64,000 nucleotides of DNA from JBBSNV01 sp964458605 (GTDB lineage: Bacteria; Pseudomonadota; Alphaproteobacteria; Reyranellales; JAQSWP01). Of the stretch, positions 9,226-17,107 are shown piece by piece. Numbering within the stretch: the first letter of the stretch is position 1; each line of letters opens with the position of its first letter. The stretch covers positions 62,001 to 126,000 of the forward strand of contig CAYWLS010000004.1 of the NCBI GenBank assembly GCA_964458605.1, written 5' to 3'. The notes under the pieces were generated by a model. The model was given only the letters and a program-made list of their open reading frames with translations. It had not been told where the DNA came from and did not search any database. Both the position numbers and the translations under genes were made by a program.

Positions 9226-10089
9226 ATGGGCGGAATCATCTGGCTGGCGTCCTACCCGAAATCGGGCAACACCTGGCTGCGTGCCTTCCTGCACAACCTG
9301 ATGCGCAACGCCACCCGGCCGATCGAGCCCAACCGGCTGAACGAGCTGACCCTGGGCGACGGCCAGGAGCGCTTCTTCCTGCCCCATACCGGCGGGCGGC
9401 CGACGGTGGAGCTGCCGCTGGAGGAGATCGCGCGGCTGCGCTCGACCGTGCAGCGCAGCCTGGCAGCGTCGTCGTCGGACTCGATATTCGTCAAGACGCA
9501 CAACTGGCTGGGCGCCGATCACGGCGCGCCGTGCATCGACATGCGCTACACCGCCGGCGCGATCTACGTGGTGCGCAATCCGCTCGATGTGGTGCCGTCG
9601 CTGGCCGACCATTTCGGCCTTAGCATCGACCAGGCCATCGCCCAGATGGGCGATCCGCAGGCGCGCACCGCCAACCTGCCGCATCGCGTGCCCGACGTGA
9701 TGAGTTCGTGGTCGAACCACGTCAAAAGCTGGACCCAGGAGCGCAATCCGCGCCTGCATGTGATGCGCTACGAGGACATGCTGGGCAAGCCGCAGCAGAC
9801 CTTCGCCAAGCTGGTGCAGTTCCTCGGCCTGCCGGCCAGCCGCGACCGCGTCGAGCGCGCCATCCGCTTCTCCTCGTTCGACACCTTGCAGCGGTTGGAA
9901 ACCGCCAAGGGCTTCGTCGAGCGGTCGAGCCACTCGCAGCGCTTCTTCCGCCACGGCCGCTCCGGACAATGGCAATCGATCCTGACCGCGGGCCAGGTGC
10001 GCCTTCTGTGCCAACAGCACGAGACGCAAATGGCTCGTTTCGGCTATTGGCCGCTCAAGCCGGCAGAGCGCGCCAGATTCAGCATCTGA
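9226..10089 (+). CDS. Sulfotransferase family protein
   Basis: A 287-residue enzyme expected to transfer sulfate from PAPS to a hydroxyl or amine acceptor. The 5'-phosphosulfate loop is at the very start (residues 7-14, YPKSGNTW), and the 3'-phosphate site is VVRNPLDVVPSLADHFG with the conserved Arg and Ser. A C-terminal RFFRHGRSGQW segment matches the end of the PAPS pocket. The frame is open to 9124, but the ATG at 9226 places the PAPS loop at the normal distance from the N-terminus. It is divergent from the TPR glycosyltransferase, which suggests a joint role in modifying proteins or glycans; the acceptor is unknown. Confidence 0.88.
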   Translation: MGGIIWLASYPKSGNTWLRAFLHNLMRNATRPIEPNRLNELTLGDGQERFFLPHTGGRPTVELPLEEIARLRSTVQRSLAASSSDSIFVKTHNWLGADHGAPCIDMRYTAGAIYVVRNPLDVVPSLADHFGLSIDQAIAQMGDPQARTANLPHRVPDVMSSWSNHVKSWTQERNPRLHVMRYEDMLGKPQQTFAKLVQFLGLPASRDRVERAIRFSSFDTLQRLETAKGFVERSSHSQRFFRHGRSGQWQSILTAGQVRLLCQQHETQMARFGYWPLKPAERARFSI

Positions 10090-10398
10090 TCGTTGTAAAA
10101 TAAACAAAGAATACACGGTCAGATCAAAAAACCGGCAGATCGCCTCTTCTCTCCGCGATTCGAAAATGACATCCGACGCATAAGCTAACGGGCTGCTGAA
10201 TATTTGGCCTTCCCATGACGGTTTTGTGTTGCCCGCATCACAGGGGCCAACACAGTGGAAACGCACGCGAATCCGCCATTGAGCAGGTGCAACACAAAAA
10301 ATAGAGTGAGTCCATCGTCGATCGCGATTGCCATGCGCAACGCGGTTTTGGGGGATTTGCAGAGCGCTCCGGGGCCCTGCCATGAGTGAGGGGTAAAG
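10090..10398. other. AT-richer intergenic region upstream of porin 2
   Basis: A 309-base gap, visibly lower in GC than its surroundings, without a gene. It holds three CAACACA sites and must contain the promoter of porin 2. No convincing -35/-10 pair was picked out. Confidence 0.6.
10222..10299. promoter_or_regulatory. Triple CAACACA motif, candidate operator for porin 2
   Basis: CAACACA occurs inverted at 10225-10231 and direct at 10248-10254 and 10290-10296. The outer two extend to a perfect 10-bp inverted pair (TTTTGTGTTG at 10222-10231, CAACACAAAA at 10290-10299). Spacing is 23 and 42 bases. The cluster lies 100-175 bases upstream of the porin ATG, where an OmpR-like or other activator could bind. 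Binding is inferred. Confidence 0.4.
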
Positions 10399-11535
10399 AT
10401 GAAAAAGATTCTATTGGGAACCTCGGCGCTGGTCGCGGCCGGCCTTGTCGGCGCCCAGGCCCAGGCGGCCGATCCGATCAAGCTCACCTTGAGCGGCTAT
10501 GTCTCGAGCGTCTTCGTGTTCGGCGGCCAGAGCCACACCCCGGACCGCTTCGACACCGTCAAGTGGGACGGCGAGATCCACTTCGTCGGCGAGACCAAGC
10601 TCGACAACGGCATCAAGGTCGGCGTGCAGGTCGAACTCGAGGCCTATACCGACAAGCGCAACGGCACCCTGGCCGGCGACCAGATCGACGAGCATTTCAT
10701 GTGGTTCGAGGGCGAGTTCGGCCGCGTCGAAGTCGGCGCCACCAATGGCCCGGGCAACAAGCTGCACGTGTTCATCCCGTCGGTCATGCCCAGCCATGGC
10801 GTCGACACGCCCGACTACTTCCACTTCGCCACGCCAAGCTGGAGTTCGGCGGCGCTGTTCAGCACCGCGCCGTCGGACCTGCGCGATCTGGAAGATGCCA
10901 ACAAGATCAGCTATTTCTCGCCCAAGTTCGGCCCGTTCCGCTTCGGCATCTCCTATACGCCGGAATTCCAGCCCGGCCTGAACGGCAATAGCTGCGGCGC
11001 AACCGGGGGCTTCGGCGGCCAGTACGGCGTCTGCACCAAGAACAACCCCGGCCAATGGCAGCATGCGATCGAAGGCGGCGGCCGCTTCGACTTCGACCTG
11101 AACGGCGTCGCCATCGCCTGGTCGTTCGGCGGCATGTACGCCACTCCCGAATTGCGCGGCGACGGCTACACCGACTATCTGCGCTTCGCCTCGGGCCTCA
11201 GCGTCAGCTTCGGCAATTTCACCATCGGCGGCGCCTATCGCTGGACCAACTCCGGCTATCAGGGCAAGTACGACAACGTGATGTTCGGCCTGGGTGGCAC
11301 TTATACCACCGGCCCGTGGGGCTTCAGCCTGGCCTGGGCGCAGGTGCGCGACCAGGACGGCGGCAACGGCAACAAGACCGACGTGCTCAACCTGGTCGAT
11401 GGCGGCGTGGTCTACAATCTGGGACCGGGCGTGGACCTGTTCGCCGGCGGTCAGTGGGCCCGTTTCAGCGGCGACTCGGCCGGCCCGCAGAGCACGAGTG
11501 TGAAGGGCTATGTCGGCACCAAGCTGACGTTCTAG
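10399..11535 (+). CDS. General porin, 378 residues
   Basis: A second outer membrane porin, a divergent paralogue of the protein at 5453. It has signal peptide MKKILLGTSALVAAGL cut before ADPIKLTLSGYVSSVF, alternating barrel strands and a terminal phenylalanine (GTKLTF). The region around residues 185-225 is nearly the same as in porin 1 (EFQPGLNGNSC and GGFGGQYGVC) with cysteines at 199 and 212, while the rest of the barrel differs widely. Ribosome binding site GAGGGG precedes the ATG. A terminator follows 24 bases after the stop. The pair may serve different growth conditions, given the unlike upstream regions. Confidence 0.92.
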   Translation: MKKILLGTSALVAAGLVGAQAQAADPIKLTLSGYVSSVFVFGGQSHTPDRFDTVKWDGEIHFVGETKLDNGIKVGVQVELEAYTDKRNGTLAGDQIDEHFMWFEGEFGRVEVGATNGPGNKLHVFIPSVMPSHGVDTPDYFHFATPSWSSAALFSTAPSDLRDLEDANKISYFSPKFGPFRFGISYTPEFQPGLNGNSCGATGGFGGQYGVCTKNNPGQWQHAIEGGGRFDFDLNGVAIAWSFGGMYATPELRGDGYTDYLRFASGLSVSFGNFTIGGAYRWTNSGYQGKYDNVMFGLGGTYTTGPWGFSLAWAQVRDQDGGNGNKTDVLNLVDGGVVYNLGPGVDLFAGGQWARFSGDSAGPQSTSVKGYVGTKLTF

Positions 11536-11558
11536 ACGCAGAAGTTCTTCTGTCGGGA

Positions 11559-11588
11559 AGCGGGGCCTGCGGGCCCCGCTCTTCCTTT
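11559..11588 (+). terminator. Rho-independent terminator of porin 2
   Basis: Perfect 9-bp stem (AGCGGGGCC and GGCCCCGCT) with a TGCG loop, followed by the pyrimidine-rich CTTCCTTT. Confidence 0.8.
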
Positions 11589-11682
11589 GCCGCATCGCGG
11601 GGCGTCGGCAAGCCCGCGCCGCGCCGTTTAACCGCGGCGCGATCCGCTCTAGACTGCGCCGCCTCGAACGACAGAGCGGCCC

Positions 11683-12093
11683 ATGATCATCGACATTCCG
11701 GGATCGCCCGGCGAACTGATCGACAAGATCACCATTCTCGAACTGAAGGCGCGTCATTTCGCCGACGCTGCCAAACGCGCCACCGTACAGCGCCAGCTTA
11801 CGCAGTTGCAGGCGCTGTGGCAGCGCGCCGTGGCCGGCAAGATCGACGCCGCGATGCAAGAAGCGATCGCCGAGCTGCGCCAGGTCAACGCTATCCTGTG
11901 GGATGTCGAGGAGGATCTGCGCGCCCTCGAAGCCTCCCAGGATTTCGGGCCGCGCTTCGTCGCGCTGGCGCGGTCGGTCTATCGCACCAACGACCGCCGC
12001 GCCGCCGCCAAGCGGCGCATCGACGCGGCGCTGGGCTCGGCCATGATCGAGGAGAAATCCTACGTCACCGGCGCCCAGCGGGGCGCGCCATGA
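11683..12093 (+). CDS. DUF6165-like protein
   Basis: A 136-residue, largely helical soluble protein that begins MIIDIPGSPGELIDKITILELKA, the conserved opening of the DUF6165 family, whose function is unknown. The rest is rich in Ala, Arg and Glu and predicts a helical bundle (LRQVNAILWDVEEDLRALE). Its stop codon overlaps the next gene's ATG by four bases (ATGA), so it is translationally coupled to the YggS gene. I recognise the family from the SPGELIDKITILE motif only. Confidence 0.7.
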   Translation: MIIDIPGSPGELIDKITILELKARHFADAAKRATVQRQLTQLQALWQRAVAGKIDAAMQEAIAELRQVNAILWDVEEDLRALEASQDFGPRFVALARSVYRTNDRRAAAKRRIDAALGSAMIEEKSYVTGAQRGAP

Positions 12094-12773
12094 CCGGCCC
12101 GTTCGACGCGGCAGGCAATCTTGCCGCCATCCGCCAGCGCATGGCCGAGGCGGCGCACCAGGCGGGACGGCAGACGGCCGATGTCACACTGGTAGCGGTG
12201 TCCAAGACGCACGATGCCTGGCGCGTCGAAGCGCTGATCGAGGCCGGGCAGGCCGTGTTCGGCGAAAACCGCGTGCAGGAAGCGGCCGGCAAGTTTCCGG
12301 CGCTGCGGGCGCGCCATCCTGGCCTGAAACTGCATCTGATCGGCCCGCTGCAGAGCAACAAGGTCAAGGAGGCGGTGGCGCTGTTCGACGTCATCGAGAC
12401 GGTCGACCGGCCCAAGCTGGCCCAGGCGCTGGCCCAGGAGATGATCCGGCAGGGGCGCCGGTTGCCGTGCTTCGTGCAGGTCAATACCGGCGAGGAGCCG
12501 CAGAAGGCGGGCGTGACGCCGGGCGGGACCGATGCCTTCGTCGCGCTGTGCCGCGACGAACTCAAGCTGCCGGTCGTCGGCCTGATGTGCATTCCGCCGG
12601 CCGACGAGGAACCGGCGCTGCATTTTGCGCTGCTGGCCAAGCTTGCCCGGCGCAACGGCCTGGACCAGCTCAGCATGGGCATGAGCGGGGATTTCGAGAC
12701 TGCGATCCGGCTGGGCGCCACCCATGTCAGGGTCGGCACCGCCTTGTTCGGGGCGCGGCCGATGCCGGGCTAG
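12090..12773 (+). CDS. yggS: YggS/PROSC-type PLP homeostasis protein
   Basis: A 227-residue alanine-racemase-fold protein that binds pyridoxal 5'-phosphate through Lys in LVAVSKTH and helps control free PLP levels. Other family marks are FGENRVQEAAGK, LHLIGPLQSNK and the C-terminal LSMGMSGDFETAIRLGATHVRVGTALFG phosphate-binding region. Length is normal. It overlaps the DUF6165 gene by four bases and so forms a two-gene unit with it. Convergent with the GFA gene 22 bases downstream. Confidence 0.95.
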   Translation: MTGPFDAAGNLAAIRQRMAEAAHQAGRQTADVTLVAVSKTHDAWRVEALIEAGQAVFGENRVQEAAGKFPALRARHPGLKLHLIGPLQSNKVKEAVALFDVIETVDRPKLAQALAQEMIRQGRRLPCFVQVNTGEEPQKAGVTPGGTDAFVALCRDELKLPVVGLMCIPPADEEPALHFALLAKLARRNGLDQLSMGMSGDFETAIRLGATHVRVGTALFGARPMPG

Positions 12774-12794
12774 ATCAAGCGCCTTGCGCGCGGC

Positions 12795-13232
12795 CTAATC
12801 CGTGGCCGTGCCGGAGGAGGCTTTGGGCCGCTCGCGCCGATAGCACGGCAGATCGTCGGCGACATGGAACCAGGGCAGGGCGCGCTCCAGCCACAAATGG
12901 TCCTGCAGCTTGAAGTCGCCGGCATCGTCGAACGTGCCGACGCCGAGATCGATCCAGTCGGCATGGGCATCGCCCTGCCAGGCCATCGTCGTGCCGCAGG
13001 AGGCGCAAAAGCCGCGCCGCGCGATGTCGGAGGAGCGATACCAGGCCAGCGCGCCGCGCTCGAAACTCACGGCGTCCGAACGGTAGGTGGCGAAGGCCGC
13101 GACCGGCGCGCCGGAATGGCGCCGGCACTGGCTGCAATGGCAATAGCTGACATGGTGCGGCCGCCCCTGGGCGCGATAGCGGATCGCGCCGCACAGGCAG
13201 CCGCCGTCATAGGTCTTTGCGCCTTGGTCCAT
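12795..13232 (-). CDS. GFA (glutathione-dependent formaldehyde-activating) family protein
   Basis: A 145-residue zinc-binding protein of the GFA/CENP-V fold. Conserved cysteines are seen in GGCLCGAIRY, YCHCSQCRR and GFCASCGT. The family is named for a formaldehyde-glutathione enzyme, but most members have no proven activity. The ATG at 13232 (MDQGAKTYDGG) was preferred over an upstream TTG at 13244. No operon partner is evident: a DUF1127 gene follows upstream on the same strand after 37 bases. Confidence 0.9.
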   Translation of the reverse strand: MDQGAKTYDGGCLCGAIRYRAQGRPHHVSYCHCSQCRRHSGAPVAAFATYRSDAVSFERGALAWYRSSDIARRGFCASCGTTMAWQGDAHADWIDLGVGTFDDAGDFKLQDHLWLERALPWFHVADDLPCYRRERPKASSGTATD

Positions 13233-13269
13233 CGACCGGGTCAATGCACACGCTCCGCCGGCCGATCCG

Positions 13270-13488
13270 CTAGCGCCAGATCGGCAGCTCGGCCTCGTTG
13301 GCGGCCGTGGCGCGATCGATGCCGATATCGCGCAGCATGCGGTCGTCGAGCTGCGCCAGCGCCATGCGCGAGCGCTGCTTGGCCATCAGCAGCGCCATGG
13401 TATCGGCCAGGCGCACCAGGACCGCCGCGCTGAACGGCGCGGCCCCGCTGCGGGGCTTGCCGGCGGGGTGCATGATGGTGCTGGACAT
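13270..13488 (-). CDS. DUF1127 small protein
   Basis: A 72-residue protein with the DUF1127 (YjiS-like) signature in its C-terminal half: LAQLDDRMLRDIGIDR. Alphaproteobacterial members have been linked to RNA turnover and phosphate or carbon metabolism; the role of this one is unknown. The ATG has an excellent ribosome binding site (AAGGAGA). It is divergent from the LysR-type gene, with 160 bases between the two starts. Confidence 0.88.
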   Translation of the reverse strand: MSSTIMHPAGKPRSGAAPFSAAVLVRLADTMALLMAKQRSRMALAQLDDRMLRDIGIDRATAANEAELPIWR

Positions 13489-13648
13489 GACCGAATCTCC
13501 TTTATGGCAAAAATGCGACAGGGGGTCGGGCTGGTGGCGCGGCTCTTGTCTGCGGCCCTGATTTGCGCCTATTTAGCGGGGGTAACAAACGATCTTTTCT
13601 CGGCGCATGGCTTAGTTTTTCTAGGTCAGGCGAGTTAGGATAGGAGCC

Positions 13649-14578
13649 ATGCGTTCCTTGCCGCCGCTCAACGCCTTGCGGGCCTTCGAGGCCGCGGCGC
13701 GCCATTTGTCGTTCACCCTGGCGGCAGACGAACTCAACGTCACCCAGGCTGCGGTCAGCCATCAGGTCAAGGCCCTGGAAGAGCGCTTGGGCGTCAAGCT
13801 GTTCCGCCGTCTGCCGCGCGGCCTGCTGCTGACCGACAAGGGCCAGGCGCTGCTGCCCGAACTGCGCGGCGCCTTCGAACGCATCGAACAGGCGATCGCA
13901 CGCATCGATCGCGACGGGCCGAGCGGCTCGCTGAGCGTCAGCCTGATGACCACCTTCGCGCTGACCTGGCTGGTGCCGCGGCTGCACCGGTTCCAGGCGG
14001 CCTGGCCCAAGATCGAGGTCAAGCTGGTCACCACCGGGCGGCTGGTCGATTTCGCGCGCGAGGATGTCGACATCGCCATCCGCTACATGGCCGACGGCAA
14101 CACCGCCAATCTGCGGAGCGACAAGCTGTTCGACGATGCGCTGACGCCCCTGGCCGGCAAGGCCTATCGCGACCGCCTCAAGGCCCCGGAAGACCTGCTG
14201 CAGGTACCGCTGATCGACACCACCGGCGATCTCGACTGGCCGATCTGGCTGCGCGCCGCCGGCATCCGGCGGCCGTTCCGCCCGGCCATCATCTTCGATT
14301 CGACCAAGATCGCGGTCGACGCGGCGATGGAGGGCTCGGGCGTGGCGATCGGCCCCCCCTTCCTGTTCGCCGAGGCGATCGCCGCGCAGCGCATCTTCCA
14401 GCCTTTCGGCCTGGTGGTGCGCAACGGCAAGGCCTGGTGGGCGATCTCCCCGGAAAGCCGCGCCGAGCAGACCAAGGTGCGGGCATTCCGCGAATGGCTG
14501 CTGGCCGAGGCCGAAGCCGACGCCGACCGCATCCGGGCCGGGCAGTCGACCGTTTCCGGGCCTAGCGGCGGTCGCTGA
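13649..14578 (+). CDS. LysR-type transcriptional regulator, GcvA-like
   Basis: A 309-residue regulator. The N-terminal winged helix-turn-helix reads LPPLNALRAFEAAARHLSFT and VTQAAVSHQVKALEERLG, diagnostic for the GcvA subgroup, and the C-terminal part is a substrate-binding domain with VKLVTTGRLVDFAREDVDIAIRY. The target is unknown; the nearest genes are the divergent DUF1127 gene and the iron-uptake pair downstream, which has its own Fur-type promoter. Ribosome binding site AGGAG precedes the ATG. Confidence 0.92.
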   Translation: MRSLPPLNALRAFEAAARHLSFTLAADELNVTQAAVSHQVKALEERLGVKLFRRLPRGLLLTDKGQALLPELRGAFERIEQAIARIDRDGPSGSLSVSLMTTFALTWLVPRLHRFQAAWPKIEVKLVTTGRLVDFAREDVDIAIRYMADGNTANLRSDKLFDDALTPLAGKAYRDRLKAPEDLLQVPLIDTTGDLDWPIWLRAAGIRRPFRPAIIFDSTKIAVDAAMEGSGVAIGPPFLFAEAIAAQRIFQPFGLVVRNGKAWWAISPESRAEQTKVRAFREWLLAEAEADADRIRAGQSTVSGPSGGR

Positions 14579-14679
14579 CGCCAGCCCGCGGCCATAGCGC
14601 GATTCAGGGGCCACCCGCCAGCCAGCCGCCAGCCGCACTGCTGCGGCAAACGGTCTGGTTGCGAAGGGGTATTGTAATC

Positions 14680-14708
14680 TTGAGAATGATTATCACTTAC
14701 GCTATAGA
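14680..14708 (+). promoter_or_regulatory. Fur-box-overlapped promoter of the iron-uptake operon
   Basis: TTGAGA (14680-14685) and TATAGA (14703-14708) form a -35/-10 pair with an ideal 17-base spacer. Lying over them at 14682-14700 is GAGAATGATTATCACTTAC, which matches 14 of 19 bases of the Fur consensus. Fur with Fe(II) bound here would block RNA polymerase. The site is 45 bases before the cupredoxin ATG. Confidence 0.75.
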
Positions 14709-14752
14709 ACCGGCGAGCTTGTCGCGTTGGCGGGTTTTGTCAGGGAGATAGC

Positions 14753-15133
14753 ATGGCGGCAAAGGATAGTGCGGGAGGTCAGAACGTGCGTGGATGGGCG
14801 ACTGGCGGTGTGGCGCTGGCCTTGGCGATGGCGGCTTCGGCGCCGGCTTCGGTGCCGGCCTGGGCGCAGGATCAGGTATTCGAACTGACGATCAAGAACC
14901 ATCGCTTCGAGCCGGACCGGCTGGACGTGCCGGCCAACGTGAAGTTCAAGATCAAGGTCCGGAATCTCGACAACGAACGGGCGGAATTCGAGAGCAAGCC
15001 GATGAAGATCGAGAAGATCATCGCCGCCGGCGGCGAGACGACGCTCAATGTCGGTCCGCTCAAGCCCGGCGAATATCCCTTCGTCGAGGAGTTCCACGAA
15101 GACGACGCCAAGGGCATCGTGGTGGCGCGCTAA
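14753..15133 (+). CDS. Periplasmic cupredoxin-domain iron-uptake protein (FtrB/EfeO-cupredoxin-like)
   Basis: A 126-residue exported protein: signal peptide to about residue 38 (APAWAQ), then a single EfeO-type cupredoxin domain (VFELTIKNHRFEPDRLDVPANVKFKI). Partner proteins of this kind work with FTR1 permeases, possibly oxidising Fe(II) or handling it in the periplasm. It lacks the classic C-x-H-x-M copper triad near the C-terminus, as do several FtrB-like proteins. Ribosome binding site GGGAG precedes the ATG. The FTR1 gene begins three bases after its stop, and a Fur box controls the pair. Confidence 0.85.
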   Translation: MAAKDSAGGQNVRGWATGGVALALAMAASAPASVPAWAQDQVFELTIKNHRFEPDRLDVPANVKFKIKVRNLDNERAEFESKPMKIEKIIAAGGETTLNVGPLKPGEYPFVEEFHEDDAKGIVVAR

Positions 15134-15136
15134 GCC

Positions 15137-15976
15137 ATGCTCGCCGCCGCCATCATCGTCTTTCGCGAAACGCTGGAAGCGGCGCTGATCGTGACCATCG
15201 TGCTGGCCGCCACGCGCGGTCTGGCCGGCAGCCGTCGCTGGATCGGTCTCGGCCTGGCCGGCGGCCTGCTCGGCGCGGGCGTGGTGGCGATGCTGGCGGA
15301 TGTCATCTCCCAATCGGTCCAGGGCATGGGCCAGGAGCTGTTCAACGCCATCGTGCTGTTCGCCGCCGTGATCATGCTGGGCTGGCACAATGTGTGGATG
15401 CAGCAGCACGGCAAGGAGATGGCCGGCCATCTGCGCAGCGCCAGCGCAAAGGTGCAGTCGGGCGAACGGCCGATGCTGGCGCTGGCCATCGTCGTCGGCA
15501 TCGCCCTGCTGCGCGAGGGCAGCGAGACCGTGCTGTTCCTGTTCGGGCTGGCCACCAGCGCCAAGGGCGGCTGGGGCGAGATGCTGGGCGGCGGCGCGAT
15601 CGGCATCGCCGCCGGCGTCGCGCTCGGCCTGGCGCTCTATTTCGGCCTGCTCAGCATTCCCCAGCGCCACCTGTTCAAGGTGACCTCGATCATGATCCTG
15701 CTGCTGGCTGCGGGGCTGGCGGCGCAGGGCGTCAACTTCCTGGCCCAGGCCGACATCGTCTCGCCACTGGGCGGCAGCGTGTGGGACAGTTCGAGCCTGC
15801 TCGACGAGGGCAGCGTGGTGGGTCGCGTGCTACACACGCTGATCGGCTACACGGCCCAGCCGACGCCGCTGCAACTGATCGCCTATGCGCTGACGGTTCT
15901 GGTGATCGGCGGGCTGATGTGGATGGTGCGGCCGCAGGCCGGCCACCACCCCAAGGCGGCGCCGGCGGCCGAATAG
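15137..15976 (+). CDS. FTR1 family high-affinity iron permease
   Basis: A 279-residue inner membrane protein with about seven hydrophobic segments. Both REXXE iron-binding motifs are present: RETLE at residues 10-14 and REGSE near residue 122. This is the permease core of FtrABCD/EfeUOB systems that import ferrous iron coupled to oxidation. Genes for a P19-like FtrA, a polyferredoxin FtrD or an EfeB peroxidase are not in the window, so this is a reduced two-gene version. The stop at 15976 is followed by about 200 bases without a gene. Confidence 0.93.
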   Translation: MLAAAIIVFRETLEAALIVTIVLAATRGLAGSRRWIGLGLAGGLLGAGVVAMLADVISQSVQGMGQELFNAIVLFAAVIMLGWHNVWMQQHGKEMAGHLRSASAKVQSGERPMLALAIVVGIALLREGSETVLFLFGLATSAKGGWGEMLGGGAIGIAAGVALGLALYFGLLSIPQRHLFKVTSIMILLLAAGLAAQGVNFLAQADIVSPLGGSVWDSSSLLDEGSVVGRVLHTLIGYTAQPTPLQLIAYALTVLVIGGLMWMVRPQAGHHPKAAPAAE

Positions 15977-16183
15977 CGCCGCTGCCGGCTTTCCCGGTCA
16001 GACCTGGAAATGTTCGACAGGGGTCGCGCCGTCGCGGCCGAATAGACGGCGCGCTGGCCGACGCACGACACCATATAGCCGGCGCAACCGGAAGCCGCCG
16101 GCCGAGTTGCTGGTCGGGCGGGCGAGGCGGCGATCGTGCACGGTCGGGACGAATACAGGCTGCGACTGACGCGCAACGGCAAG

Positions 16184-16212
16184 AAAAACGGCCGGCATTT
16201 TCGCCGGCCGTT
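16184..16212 (-). terminator. Rho-independent terminator of the Tyr/Pro-rich gene operon
   Basis: Perfect 10-bp inverted repeat (AACGGCCGGC and GCCGGCCGTT, loop ATTTTC) followed on the minus strand by a run of T, 20 bases past the stop of the 77-residue gene. Confidence 0.88.
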
Positions 16213-16231
16213 CATCGATTGGCTCGGGCCG

Positions 16232-16465
16232 CTAGTAGATGCTGAAGCTGAAGCCCGGCGTGTAGACGCTGACGCCCGGGCTGTAGACCACCGGCGGCGG
16301 GTAATAGTAACGCGGCGGCGGCGGGTAGTAGACCACCGGCGGCGGATAGTACACATAGCCGCGATGCCAGTGATCGCGGGCGCTCGCCGTGCCGCTGAAC
16401 CCGACGGTCGCGGCAGCCAGCGCGAGCGCGCCGGCGGCGATACTGGCCTTGCTGATGACAGACAT
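16232..16465 (-). CDS. Small secreted Tyr/Pro-rich protein
   Basis: A 77-residue protein with a clean signal peptide (MSVISKASIAAGALALAAA, predicted cut after TASA). The mature part, about 48 residues, is built of PPPVVYYPPPP and PPPVVYSPG blocks with many tyrosines, beginning RDHWHRG. No enzyme motif is seen; such sequences suggest an extended periplasmic or surface polypeptide. The ATG has a near-perfect ribosome binding site (GGAGGT), so high expression is likely. It follows the Spy/CpxP-like gene by 33 bases on the same strand and shares its terminator. Confidence 0.82.
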   Translation of the reverse strand: MSVISKASIAAGALALAAATVGFSGTASARDHWHRGYVYYPPPVVYYPPPPRYYYPPPVVYSPGVSVYTPGFSFSIY

Positions 16466-16498
16466 TGTTACCTCCTTCCGTCACTTGCGCAGAAGCGC

Positions 16499-16966
16499 TT
16501 ACTGCTGGGCCTGGTTGACGCTGTATTTGTGGAACGCAGCGTCGGCCACGCGCTTCTGCTCATCCGGCATCGAGTCGTAGAGATCGTCGAACGCCGAAAT
16601 CACGTTCTTCATGCCGTCGACATGCGCCTGGGCGAAATCGCGATACATCTTCAGGTCGTCGACCGCCGTCATCTTGTCGTTCATCTTGTCCTTGTACTTG
16701 TTGGACAGTTTGTCCATGTCCTGCGCGTTCTCGCGCATGGCATCGGCTACCGCCTGCCACTTCTTCTCCTGGTCGGGCTTGATCTGGAGCTGCTCGTGCA
16801 GCGCCTGGATGCGCTGCTCGACGGTCTCCGGCTTGGAACTGGTGGCGGCGGCCGCGGCGGGCGGCTTGTGGGCCGGCGCCGGCTGGGCCAGCAGCGGGGT
16901 CGCGGCCAGCGAAACGCCGATCGCGGCCATCAAGGCCATATTGCGTGAACGGGTGATGAAGCTCAT
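16499..16966 (-). CDS. Periplasmic Spy/CpxP-like (LTXXQ) protein
   Basis: A 155-residue exported helical protein: signal peptide MSFITRSRNMALMAAIGVS ending near LLAQ, an Ala/Pro linker, then a helical domain with RIQALHEQLQIKPDQEKKW and MPDEQKRVADAAF, variants of the paired LTXXQ motifs of the Spy/CpxP chaperone family. Such proteins hold unfolded periplasmic proteins under envelope stress. The ATG at 16966 has AGAGGAA upstream and places the signal peptide at the N-terminus; the frame is open to 17050 but that extension would bury the signal. Likely co-transcribed with the 77-residue gene. Confidence 0.82.
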   Translation of the reverse strand: MSFITRSRNMALMAAIGVSLAATPLLAQPAPAHKPPAAAAATSSKPETVEQRIQALHEQLQIKPDQEKKWQAVADAMRENAQDMDKLSNKYKDKMNDKMTAVDDLKMYRDFAQAHVDGMKNVISAFDDLYDSMPDEQKRVADAAFHKYSVNQAQQ

Positions 16967-17107
16967 CGCTGGGTTCCTCTTCAATAGAACGAATGGCGGC
17001 CTGCCTCGTCGCAGCCCGATTGTCGCAGCATCGGAGGAAGGCACCGCCATCCGTGCAGGCGAACGCCTTTACCGCGGCCGCCGTTCCGGCAGGCTACGGT
17101 CGGGATT

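Noticed and set aside
7029..9623. 864-codon plus-strand frame across the TPR glycosyltransferase
   Set aside because: It is antisense to a clear TPR/GT41 gene and runs into the sulfotransferase in another frame. No domain is visible.
15977..16231. Possible small gene between FTR1 and the Tyr/Pro-rich gene
   Set aside because: Short frames on both strands lack start signals and protein-like composition; only the minus-strand terminator at 16184-16212 is supported.
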